A program made the translations under genes and the position numbers. From Taenia hydatigena (taxonomy: Eukaryota; Platyhelminthes; Cestoda; Cyclophyllidea; Taeniidae), in contig JADWOT020000003.1 in NCBI GenBank assembly GCA_036345935.2, positions 23,805,432-23,869,431 on the forward strand: a DNA stretch of 64,000 nucleotides, in the 5' to 3' direction. The notes beneath the pieces are model-generated. The model searched no databases. It was given only the letters and a program-made list of their open reading frames with translations, and had not been told where the DNA came from. The first letter of the stretch is position 1. Each line of letters begins with the position of its first letter. This document shows positions 50,661-60,989 of this stretch, piece by piece.

Positions 50661-51007
50661 ATTAATATTAATGCTAGATGTGATAATAGGACAAAGACAG
50701 GAGAAGCAAAGATGGAAACACGGAGGAAGACTCGAGAATATTAGGAAACACTTTATTCCGTAAAACTTAACAACATGTAAGCAATACTAGCACTGCTGAA
50801 ACAAAAGTGTGATGGTGGATTTAACGAAAGCAAGAAAACTAGAAACGCAACCCTGGAGCGCTCACCACCACATATTTGCTCAAGAAGGCAACAGACCGAT
50901 ATTGTTTGCCTTGCTCTGCACACATTCACATGAAATTACGTTCTTGGAGGTTGGATAATCACATCGTGAAGCATTTTAGCGACGCATTGTCCTATGTTGA
51001 AACTTAC

Positions 51008-51053
51008 CTTCAAACCACTCGAGCTCCTCCAATTGGTGCGCGGATAACTGCAT
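51008..51053 (-). pseudogene. G-patch exon-1 fragment, right-arm copy
   Basis: Mirror copy of 47808-47853 (MQLSAHQLEELEWFEG with donor GTAAGT). Confidence 0.65.
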
Positions 51054-51225
51054 GACAATTCGGCATAACTTGCTGCTACCTCGGAGCCGAGTGCTCCTTT
51101 GTACCCTCAGCCACACCACATTCCCGCCACCATGTATTGCGAAACGTATCAGCAAACCTCCTCTTCTCCTCAGAGACCGAAAAAGAGGAGGTGCGAGAAC
51201 ACCTGAACGTAATGACAAGGGCAAT

Positions 51226-51300
51226 CACATGGACGAATAAAGTACGACCATGTGCCATCATGAATGAGAATCAGGTGAGTGCGAAGCAGTATAAAAGGAT
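51226..51300 (+). promoter_or_regulatory. Promoter block of member C'
   Basis: CACATG at about 51226 and TATAAAAGGAT at 51290-51300, with the same spacing to the ATG at 51353 as in the left arm. Confidence 0.65.
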
Positions 51301-51352
51301 TGTGCGAAACATCGGAGAGCAACAGACAATCTCCACCGCAACATCTGCACTC

Positions 51353-51694
51353 ATGGAAGGAGGAAGTTGCAGCACATGCTCAGGCAATGCGTGCAGCACA
51401 TATCAGTGGAGCAGGGATGATATAACAAAATTGATCATTTATTTGCTGAAGTGGTTGTACAACAGAGGGCAATGCAACAACGATAATTTGGTGGTTGGCA
51501 GCGAATTGGAAGGATTGGAAGGAGCTGTGATTGAAGAAAATGTACTGGCACAAAGCGATTTGCAAAAGCTGATGCAGCTTCTCTTCTACCTACTTAAAGT
51601 GGGCTATCGGAGGTGTTCGTGTTGTGGCCAAACCTGCCCCGCTAAGACGTATTCGTGTTGTAATCAGACCTGCTCCTCTAGGACGTGTTCGTGA
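51353..51694 (+). CDS. Family member C' (inverted copy of C), truncated by an in-frame stop
   Basis: The same 113-aa frame as member C in the left arm, with the same premature TGA at 51692-51694. The continuation 51695-51850 stays open for 51 codons to a TAG and carries one more family unit, with one base difference from the left arm (GAAGACGCAGG against GAAGGCGCAGG). Both copies share the nonsense change, so it predates the inversion-duplication. Confidence 0.6.
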   Translation: MEGGSCSTCSGNACSTYQWSRDDITKLIIYLLKWLYNRGQCNNDNLVVGSELEGLEGAVIEENVLAQSDLQKLMQLLFYLLKVGYRRCSCCGQTCPAKTYSCCNQTCSSRTCS

Positions 51695-52063
51695 GAGTCG
51701 AAGACGCAGGAGGCCGTTGAAAGAAGCTTAATTGGGGAAGCCGGATTGCAGTCCCGTGAAATTCAGGAGTTGAAGCAGCTTCTTCACTTCTTTAGGATGC
51801 TTTACCCAAACTGGCCTACCGTACTTACTTCCACCGCTTGGACACCGTAGCAGGCTCTTCAACACTCTTCAACTAGATTATTTCTTATGCCAATGGCCAT
51901 TTTACGACTAATTTCCTAGTATAGCAGAGCCATATAATAAATGACATAATTTACAACTCTTTCCAGTGTCCAATGTTTCCACCCTATCCACCTTGCCACT
52001 TTGCTTTCTCGACAGTGTTGGCCAGCCTTCCGTCCATCTGGATGGTAATCAGCTAGTAGGGTG

Positions 52064-52774
52064 CGAGAGGGAGTTTGGCTTACTCACATAACTGGCGTCT
52101 TCAATAAGGCGCCGCTTCAAGTGTACTCTGGCTCCCGTTGCTAATGCCAGGTATGCGGACCACGTGGTTGGGTAAATGTCGTGGCGTACGTCATTCGTGA
52201 TCCTTCTGTTGGAGGTCGCGCATTTTCGCCCATCAGCCTCCAATGTCATTACTGCTGTCACATCACACCAGAGTGCAGCATCCAGTGGCAGTCACTGCGA
52301 TAGTTGTACTACTGCATCGAATTGGCCTCTTGCTGCCACCATTGTGGTGCGGTGCGCTCCCCTTGTGGTGGTAAGAGGTCGAAGTAGAGTAGGCGCAGAC
52401 TTGAGCGTGAGTCCGCGTAGTCCACCACACATTCGTGCAGTGGATTCTCGGCTCGCAAATGAGAGTCAAGAAGGATACTGTAGTAGTGGTGGAAGCGAGT
52501 TCTCAATGAGGAAGTTGGTTTCAATGAAGTAAAAGCACTGCCTAAATGCTCCCAACACGCTGCAATCATTGTTCTTGGTTAGTTGAATTGCATGCGTCCT
52601 TCGTTTTGGTGCTCCACGTGGAACGAATCCACAGTAGCTCACACCACTTGGCATTGAAGACAGGACTGTCGGGGTCTGCGTGAGTGTGACTGCGAATCCC
52701 ACTTACCACCACGGTCCTCCTCATTCAACTTTCGATGGGTGACATGCGTAGGGGAATCACGATCATCGGCCTCT
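52064..52774 (-). pseudogene. Unidentified gene fragment, copy 4 of 4 (inverted)
   Basis: Reverse-strand copy of 46088-46798. Retains the base deleted from the left arm near 46731, so its last frame is intact (ADGRKCATSNRRITNDVRH then IYPTTWSAYL). Confidence 0.55.
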
Positions 52775-53055
52775 CCATCAGGGCCACTTGTGTGAGAATG
52801 GTGGGCATGTGAGCGGATGTGTCGAGTCAGTGGGGCAGGACACGCCTCCTATCGCGAGTATATTCCGGCTAGCGTCCACATCTTACTGACGCCACTGCGT
52901 TGATGTTGCGACTGAAGGAGTGACTGTTTGTTAGCACCTCTCGCATCATCACTTTGACCACCTCCATCATCAACGTTTCGCATCCAGTTGACGCCGATGG
53001 CTCAGATGCGTCTCTCTTGAGATACCATGCTTCACTTAACACTTACTTAACTGCA

Positions 53056-53725
53056 TAAATCCATGATAACCTGCATTAACTGCGCAGTTCTGCAGCTAAT
53101 GCCTTGCATGTGCTCCACTCTCCATGTATACAATCGTAGGCATTTAACAAATTCTCCATGCCACAACACTTGAGATTTATGGTTCCTCCTTTCTGATGGA
53201 GAGTACACCCTTGCCGCCCACATGCCGAACTAAGGAAACTGCTTCGATGCATTTATAGCCGACGAAAACGAGGAGACCATTGTTCAATTAACGGCCCATG
53301 GATTGATGCACCCAGTGCCCAAACCAAGTGCCCATGAGCAAGCACTCCCATCCTGCCCACATACAGCGCGAGAGCTCATTTTACGTCACATCACCTCCCA
53401 CTCCCACACCTCTCCTATCTGAAATCATCCTTTTTATAAGCAACCTATCTAAAAGCAAGCCACATGTCCCTTTAGTCATCCCATTTAACAGTGCTACAAA
53501 TTCAAAGACCGGAAACACTTTTTCGAACTCCGGAGAAGTAAAAAGCAAGGCACAACAGCATAAACCTCGGTGGATGAAAGCAACAGCAATTTCAAGGCAA
53601 AATTTTGCTAACCTTTGAAAGAACCCTCAAACTGACCTCTTACCAGTACATTTCAATGTTCTAGAAATATGTTCGATACGAAAGCAAAAATTAAGGTCAA
53701 ATGTGTTCAGTTTGACTAGAAAGAC
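53056..53725. other. Spacer after the palindrome
   Basis: Unique sequence between the palindrome and the G-patch gene. A + open frame at 53328-53618 (96 codons, Ser/Thr/Pro-rich) lies antisense to the G-patch gene's 3' flank and has no domain; not called. Confidence 0.5.
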
Positions 53726-54730
53726 TTAAAGGTACTGCGCAGCTCTTGTCAATTTGCCTCCACAGCGGATCCCAAAACGAGCAGCCGGATGTGCCGTCCG
53801 TCCGTTGCCAAGTTTAAGCAAACACGCATAGGAGAGAGAGTGCAGAGACGACTGTGAGCTCAACTTCCCTCCTTCGCCTATTACGCTGGTAGGACATTTT
53901 GACTTTTTCACCACCGGTACCCCCTTTTCGTCTTCCTTCCCCTCCCCCATACAGCTACTGGGGTTTTTACTTGTGTCACCAGTACCCACATTATCACGCT
54001 CCTTGCGTTTTCGCTTGCCTCGTTCTCGTGAGGTGAAAACGTCTTCCGACTCGTCATGGGTTCCCTGAGACTGAAGACCGATGCTTTCCAACCCCTTCTT
54101 TCGGCAATTTGAACATGCATCCACCCGAAACTCCCCGGCTGAAACAAACTTGATTTTTGGCCAGATGAAAGCATTGGAAAATTTTTCGCGATCATCCGCA
54201 CTGATGGAAACACGAGATATGGCCTTCTGGTAAACGTCTGACCAGAGAGACTCGTCAATTTGTTCATTCTGATAGGTGGCTCCAAGACCCCTGCGACTGA
54301 ACTTCATTGACGCTTTGATTGGCTTGGAAATACCGTCCTTATTCTTTCCCAGACCATCACCTAAATTGAAGTAGATAATAACACACAGTGATTGCCTCAA
54401 ATGGAAACAAAGCACGAAAAAAGCCGACAAAGAACCTGAGGCAAAGGTTACATAAGCATATGCTGGGATGTGGAAGTACAAGGACTGGGGAAATTACAAT
54501 AACCGTACGCACCATATCGTATCACTACTCAATGAGGCGACGGGTCAGATCTACCCATTTCGCGGTAGATAGTCAGCCATTCAACTTGGTCCTTGAAGGT
54601 TAGACTATCACATCGCAAAGCATCTTTGGAATTTAGTACAGAAATGCGTTATTCAATGTCAAAACCAACCTTCCGACCACCCAAACTTCTTCAATTCATT
54701 TACGGCAAAGTCTGAAAGACGACTCGACAT
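53726..54730 (-). CDS. G-patch domain nucleolar-type protein (GPATCH4-like)
   Basis: G-patch proteins bind RNA or activate DEAH helicases; GPATCH4-like members are nucleolar. Exons 54730-54670 and 54360-53726 join in frame to 231 aa, and the intron is 309 nt. Residues about 11-50 form the G-patch (LKKFGWSEG, GDGLGKNKDGISKPIKASM, FSRRGLGA), followed by LWSDVYQKAISRVS, which parallels the W-x-x-x-F/Y-N-K-x segment after the GPATCH4 G-patch. A Cys pair (DACSNCRKKG) and a basic stretch that looks like a nuclear signal (RGKRKRKERDN) come next. The C-terminal 60 residues are low-complexity. The assignment to GPATCH4 over other G-patch proteins is by order of motifs only. Decayed copies of its 5' half lie at 42.5, 47.8 and 51.0 kb. 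Confidence 0.82.
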
Positions 54731-55529
54731 ATCCTCCTGCAACAGACCAAGAACAGAAACCGACTACATTTCGGTACCCAAACACATCACATTTTTGTCA
54801 TATTAGCGTACAAAATGCGATTGTAACTCAACTTGATAGCATCTTCAACTTCCAATATGTAAACTTAAAACAAACAGAAAGTGAAATGCACAAGTCTTAA
54901 CCCAAATAGGAAAAGCCTGCATACTTGAAAACGGGCGAGTGGTCAGACCGGTGGGCACGCGAAGACCTCCCCACTATCTGGCGTGGGCTAGGCTTTGCTA
55001 GGTCTCGTGGGCCAATAAGAACCAAAGTAAGGAAATAAGAATTTAGTTGTAGCGATTGCTTGAGACAAACGCAACCAACCAATATTACAGTATGAAGGAC
55101 CTTATTATTTGTGAAATTAATAATGACAAAGTGAATTATGTGTAGCACACAGTTTGGATGACTTATTGATTGCGTAGGCTTATAAGACTACTATAAATAA
55201 CTCCTACATGCTTAAGGGCTCAATTTGATATTTTATAAATGCAATTTGTTATGCTCTCCAGGGTACAGCGTCTTGTTGAGTTGCCCTGTGCCTCGAGTCT
55301 ACCTTAATTGCACTACAGTAACTTGCTACTTTGTTTAACTACACGGCAATCCAGTCTGCGCTCCTGCCCTGTGGCGTGGACTTCGACTCGAGCCAGTGGT
55401 CTTTAGGCTCCTTTGTACTTTAGCTATCCATCTTGCCCATAGTAATTTATTCTCATACGACTTCTGGGAGGACTTGAAGCACTGCAAATGCCCAATCTGG
55501 TTTAAGAATTGCACTCTAAACTTCCATAA
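54731..55529. other. Spacer upstream of the G-patch gene
   Basis: AT-rich. A TTGCAG word just before the ATG on the minus strand (about 54735-54742) may be a trans-splice acceptor. No other gene is seen. Confidence 0.5.
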
Positions 55530-55690
55530 GAAACGAAAGGAGGCATAATACACTAGCGAAATATGTATACATTCAAAATACAGTAGGCTATGGCTACTGG
55601 CACGGTCTGGGGCTATCCCATCCGGCTATGTTGTAATGGCGGAAACCAAAGTGGCTCCTTTACCAAAGCCAAGGGTTAAACAAACCATTA
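55530..55690 (+). mobile_element. Degenerate family-1 LTR (probable)
   Basis: Shares scattered blocks in order with family 1 (ATATGTATACATTCA, GGCTACTGGCACGGTCTGG, CTATGTTGTAATGGCGG) but has lost both ends. It lies 110 bp from, and opposite in direction to, the intact copy at 55799-55983. Confidence 0.5.
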
Positions 55691-55798
55691 GCGCATTGCA
55701 TAAGCACCCATAAATTTGAGCCCTCTGTGCTGCTTTACTGCCACGATACTATTTGTTGTTTTTGTACAAGATTAAAAATGAATATTTTGGAATGGTAT

Positions 55799-55983
55799 TG
55801 TAGTACTTTGTTTGTTAGAACTGCCGGTTTCTGTCAAGGTCACAGAGGTGGCTGTACTGCCCCAACTACGTGGGCTGGCCTCCGGGCCATGCCAGCAGCC
55901 TATTTCCCTCTGTCCGGTGAATATATGTATTCTACCCTGCCACTTTGCCTTCTTTTGCCTTAAGGGAGTCTCGGGACGCTACA
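55799..55983 (-). mobile_element. Solo LTR, family 1, copy 3
   Basis: Reverse-strand copy: on + it begins TGTAGTACTTTG and ends GGGACGCTACA. Flanked by GGTAT at 55794-55798 and 55984-55988, a perfect 5-bp target duplication. 185 bp, with no internal region. Confidence 0.88.
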
Positions 55984-55988
55984 GGTAT

Positions 55989-57137
55989 CTTATCGATCTT
56001 GGGGAAGCGGTAGTGGGTAATGCTCATGCACTTTAACATAATCAGTTATTAATAGAAAGGCGCTGGAGACCAAACATAGTTCGAGACATTTTAGGGCTCA
56101 TCGCAATTTGTTGCATCACGGTGGAGAACTTAGGGGATGACAGATTTGGATGTATACTTTAAGTCGATGAGCACTAGTTAGTTCTGTCCCGTACAAAGGG
56201 CTCGGATTACTGTGAAGGCACTGTGGGGAGAATATGCATCAAAGGCATTTGGTAGGCTTAGGCCGATGAGGGGATAGGCGATCTTGACAGTGCTCCGAGA
56301 ACCACGTGCATATCGCCTCCACGTCATCAATTGGACTCACTGGTGGGTATTGCAGACAAAATGCGACAAGATTATCGTTACGGTTACACTGAAGGAAGAT
56401 AGAGAGACTGTTTTCAAGCAATGCCTCGTACAAATGATGCTTCAGAATTTATGTCTATCATGTTTCAAGAAAAAGGCATGCTGCTTCCATATCGAGGGAA
56501 AAATACACCCCGGTCACAGTTATGCTCCATACATTCGTGTTTTGCGAATCAGAAACTAGCGAACTTACTAACATTGCATTGAAGCTTAACTAATGTTCAT
56601 TCACGACGTTTTCCAGCTCTGCTAAATTTGTGAACTCCTCAAATGACTCCTTCAAAGTGCTCACTTTAATTGCTGCTTAATTGTCGTGCTTTTGTGTTTT
56701 AATTGCGCGAAGTTTGTTTTGGTCTTGCTATTTTATGGTAACATTGGCTGTTACGCTGGACTCCCCTAATGCATTGTGCCAACTTCCAAATGGAAGTCAA
56801 GTGCCCTGGGTCAGATCTAGGAACTAGATTGCAGAACTAAGTACTTGTTGGCATATTTGGTGACTTGTACCGGAGATATGCGGCTCTTCCTGATCCCCGG
56901 CAGATTCTGTAATGTAGTCTGGGAAAAGTTCCAAAGCACCCTTCACTGACTTGAATACCATTAACGCCTAAGTGGTACGAGCTCCGTATTCTTGTCTCGC
57001 ACAACCTCTTCAGAATGGTCACCGAGTTAAACAATGCGAAGCACAAGTTAGTAGAACTAGAATGTAGCCTAGTGTGTGTAAAAGAGAGCGTAGAGTAGTG
57101 TCATGCGCAGACAGCTTAAAGTAATGAGAAATGTAGT
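55989..57137. other. Spacer before member D
   Basis: No gene recognised. A + frame at 56284-56559 (91 codons, FKQCLVQMMLQNLCLSCFK) has no known domain and no clear splice context. Confidence 0.5.
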
Positions 57138-57215
57138 CACATGGAGAAATAAAGTACGAATATGACACCATCATGGATTAGAACCATGTGAGATTGGAGT
57201 AGTACATAAGGGGTG
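57138..57215 (+). promoter_or_regulatory. Promoter block of member D
   Basis: CACATG at 57138-57143, 128 nt before the ATG, and a TACATAAGG element at about 57205-57213. The words AAATAAAGTACGA and CATCATGGAT between them correspond to those in A-C. Confidence 0.5.
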
Positions 57216-57265
57216 TGCAAATGATCGGAGAGCTACAAGCAATCTAAGCCACGAAAATCAGAGAA

Positions 57266-58033
57266 ATGGAAAAGGAAGGTTGTGGCCAATGCTCAAGAAA
57301 ATCGACCAACGCAATTCAAACGAACGGTGAAAGTGTGCCAAAAAGATTGCTTATGTATTTGTTTGAATCGATGCACGAGCAAGTAAAAATTGACCTCGAG
57401 AATCGAATTGTGGACATTAAAAAAGAAGTCAGAGAAGTAAGTATGTTTAAAGAATTCGAATTAAAGGAGTGTAAATTACAAAAGATAAGGCAACTTCTGC
57501 TTTTCGTCGCCAAGATGCTTCGTCCAGAATTAGCCGAGTGTTTGAAGCTATGCGTGGTTGAGAATTCGTGTGTCAAGGAAACGGAGGCAGTTGGTGGAAG
57601 AGGTGGCGGTGGTGAGCAGCTCTTACCCGCCTTCGCTGAAATGCTCTATCCAGTATTAACCACCTATTTGAAGTCGTGCATGGTAGGGAAATCGTGTGGG
57701 CAGGAGGAGGCGGAGGAGGAGGAGGAAGAGGAGGATTTTATAGGATTGAGCATCAATGTTGAAGAGGAAGTGAAAGAGTGCGATGTACACAATTCGAAAC
57801 AGTGTTTATCTCTCTTTACGAATGGCTTCAACTGTTTGGAGACTGCTAAGCCGTTTTCATCTTGTGAAAACCCGCTTAAATTCTCCGAAAGTTGTAAGGA
57901 AGTATTGGGTTCTTCCATGGATCCTCTCGATTGCCAGCGAAATTTCCTAACAATATTTCTACTTCTTTTGACTCAGAGGTTCTACCCGAAGTTGGCCAAG
58001 TGTCTTGAAAGATCCGCTGTATTCAGCAGTTAA
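57266..58033 (+). CDS. Family member D: Cys/Leu/Glu-rich repeat protein with diverged units
   Basis: Intronless, 255 aa, starting MEKEGCGQCSRKSTN. It has three recognisable units: LQKIRQLLLFVAKMLRPELA with CLKLCVVENSC; EQLLPAFAEMLYPVLTTYLK with SCMVGKSC; and a C-terminal FLTIFLLLLTQRFYPKLAKC. Between units are a glycine run (GGRGGGGE) and a glutamate run (EEAEEEEEEEDF). It keeps the CGQC head and the YP-x-L plus Cys-x3-Cys core of the family, so it is likely functional and less amplified than B. It sits divergent from the intact G-patch gene, the arrangement that the decayed copies repeat. Role unknown. Confidence 0.78.
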   Translation: MEKEGCGQCSRKSTNAIQTNGESVPKRLLMYLFESMHEQVKIDLENRIVDIKKEVREVSMFKEFELKECKLQKIRQLLLFVAKMLRPELAECLKLCVVENSCVKETEAVGGRGGGGEQLLPAFAEMLYPVLTTYLKSCMVGKSCGQEEAEEEEEEEDFIGLSINVEEEVKECDVHNSKQCLSLFTNGFNCLETAKPFSSCENPLKFSESCKEVLGSSMDPLDCQRNFLTIFLLLLTQRFYPKLAKCLERSAVFSS

Positions 58034-60989
58034 GCTTCATTATTATTTAAATTTTTCTTTGCTCATTTGCATCAAATCGTCTACGTTGATCTTCGTATTT
58101 ACAACTTCGGAAAATTCCCTAGACAACTTTTCCAGTTTTGATTTACTAGAACCAAATCAAACCCTTCAACATAATCTGCTTGGTCAGTTACGACTGGCCT
58201 TGATTCATATGTTCCACAACGCGTGAACACTTGCACCACTTCGTCCCAGGATGCAACTACTATTCCCCACTTTAGATTTCCTTCATACTTACTAATTTCT
58301 CGAATAATCATTTTATCAGTCTGATTTTCGCGGGGTAGCAACTGATTTTATAACCTATTCTGTGTTTGCCAAATATGGAGTGATTTTCCCTTAATTTGGA
58401 GGCGATTTTGAAAGCACGTTTTTGCCTATCCGCTTCAACCCACTGCCCAAGCCCGTATTACCATTGACGTTTTGTGGGACGATTGTCGAGGGAATTGCTG
58501 CATCATCCGCTGTTTCATTAGCCATGCCCGGGTAAACCACTGAGGTCTTCACAGCAAGACCTCATAGAGATCTGACTATCAGCTCAGGAGAATCGGCACT
58601 GATCACCAGGCCTAGATGCAAGTAGTAAAGTGCTAAGGTGTAATTTTAGGTTGCCAAAAATCTTATGCTCTACCGCGAGCATTCAACGGTTCGGAATTTA
58701 TTAGTAGTGAACGCCTTCAGCGATTTCTTTGTGACGCGTTAGGCTTTGGAGGCGGCAATCCTGCTAGATCAGATCAAGGCTGCGATCATTTGCAGTTCTC
58801 ATTTTTGCTCTGAGACGTGAGGATTCATGAGTTACCTACAGAATCGATTGCAACTGTGCTCATAGTCGGGATGCAATGACACAAAAGCAGAAAATCTTGA
58901 ATCCCCAGAGGACAATAGCACTTCACTTCCTTGTAAGCATTAGCTTCCGGTCAAATTGTTAGTCTTGCTAATGGATTTGCTGTGCAAGTGTGGGGTCGAC
59001 TTTCGACAGCTTCACCCCGTTTTCGCATGACTGCAAAACTCATGCGAATTCCTCCATCTTACTTCCATTGGGAGGTGAATGCCCTAGACGGCGTTAGTTG
59101 CAAATTATTTTGTGCTTCGGAGTCTTACTCTTGTCTAAAAGCAGTTTGACATTCAGGGCGTTCTACAAGTCACTCAATTTTGCTAGAAATGCAGCGAAAA
59201 TGGAAGATTTCCTTTTACCTTGCTTGGGCTGACATAACCTCGATTCCATGTACTACTGTGCCCATTGGCCTCGCATTCTACCGCGGACTGTTGAAGGGTC
59301 TGTTTGATATAGGTTTAATGTTGCAAATACCAGCAGGCCCTGAACTACTCTGTTTGCCTCTTAAAAGGGGTACCAAAGATTTCGTCTTTAAACCCATTTC
59401 TCATTTGATTCCTGCTACTTCCACAGTTACCAAATTCTTGCCAACAGTTCCGCCAGAACCAATGTAGCGATAGAATATGCAGGTTGAGGCAATTCCAAAA
59501 GGCAAATGGGTAGGCTAAACAGCCTAGACACTTCATAATTTAGGAGAGCTCATCCAAAGGCCAATGCGCACTTAAAGAAACTGTCTATGATGGTCGTCTT
59601 TCCTCAAAGCTTAACTTTAATGCTTTTAAGTATTTTAGTGTTCTGCCAATTACTTACGATCGCGAAAACGAAGTGAGGCTTAAAGGAGATCCCTTAATAA
59701 ACTGGATGCAAAGTAGTTGTTGGGCCACGCACCAACGCATCGCTAAAACTCAGCATCTTCCTCGATACGCAGAGTCCATTCCAACCCCTGAAACGGTGCC
59801 TCCTGGGTGCAGTTTCGATAAGCACAGTGGTCAGCACAAACACTTCAAAATTGTGACAGCCTGTCCACTGCTCCAAATGGGAGGAGAAGGTGAACCAGAC
59901 TACGCGCTATTCGTAGAAAGGAGAAAACAGTGGACTGGAAGGATCGCTAAGCCATTTTCGACTATCAATTAGGCGATAAATTCCTTTCAAAATTTGCTTA
60001 AAATCATTCCGCTTTGTTGAAGCAACAAGTTTTGCAATTTCTACTAATTTACATTTCCTCTTGGATTAAAAACTTCAATTTACACTACAGCATGCTGTAA
60101 GCCTCGCCCTCTCATTCCTCAATAAACTCCTCTTCTTTTAAGGAACAATTCACCAGTGCACTTTGCAATACATTTACAATCGAAAACCACGAGTTTTGCT
60201 TTAAAACGGACAATCCCTCTTAATAAGGGACCTTAACTGCGGGACGGTTGACAGTGGGGCAAGCAGCAGCTCTAAGCTTACTACTGCGCAATTGTCCGCG
60301 ACGACTTTGCAAGAATTAGTGAGAAAAAAACGAGTTAATGTGGGGGTGCCTATACGCCTTTTGGAGGGGAAAATTGAAGCGTCCCAACATTGATGAATGA
60401 CCCATAGGTCAAACAAACCAACTCCATAAATTTTCTGCCAGCATCGCAAGGACTACTCGTGCAATCTAACACGCATCTCATGCTCCCATATTTCAAACTT
60501 CTGGCCACAAATTCAGTGCATCGCATCAGCTGGAAATGTGACTGTCAATTATCCGCTTTCGAGTGCGATTTTACGGCTAAACGAGATGCAAAGTTGCAGC
60601 TGAGCATATGGAGTACGTAGAGGAATTGCATTACTCCAAAGCGGTAAATGGGTTTCGCTAGTGAGAAGGCAATTAAGCTGAGGATTTTTAGTGCTGAATG
60701 AATTCAGCTTAAATAGAGGGGCGAATAAATTGGTCAATGTATTGACAACTCTTGCACAAACTTCATCCCAAAACTCATGACAGCATTTGCCTCGAGAGGA
60801 TGGAGTGCAACGGTAGAATATTTGGAGAAGCCAGCCCATCATTGAAACCCCGCATTTTCGATCTTACTGTCGGGCTTCTACTTTGAATTGAGCAATGAGG
60901 TATATTGTGAGGACCAAATCACCAGCCAATGCAATCTTCATACCTTCGCGACAGTTTGACACGCAGTTAGGTGTTTGGTACAGAAGTCG
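58034..60989. other. Non-coding or decayed region
   Basis: Open frames on + at 59180-59467 (95 codons) and 59673-59972 (99 codons) are coding-like but unrecognised and lack splice support. No RNA or repeat is identified. Confidence 0.45.

Larger units (their letters stand above)
50044..53055 (-). repeat. Right arm of the 3-kb palindrome
   Basis: Reverse complement of 45807-48817. The homology stops sharply at 53055 within CTGCA and at 50044 within AGCCGTT. It contains, in inverted order, the prefoldin/ARMC4 chimera (50302-50660), the G-patch exon-1 copy (51008-51053), member C' (51353-51694) and gene fragment copy 4 (52064-52774). Confidence 0.92.
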
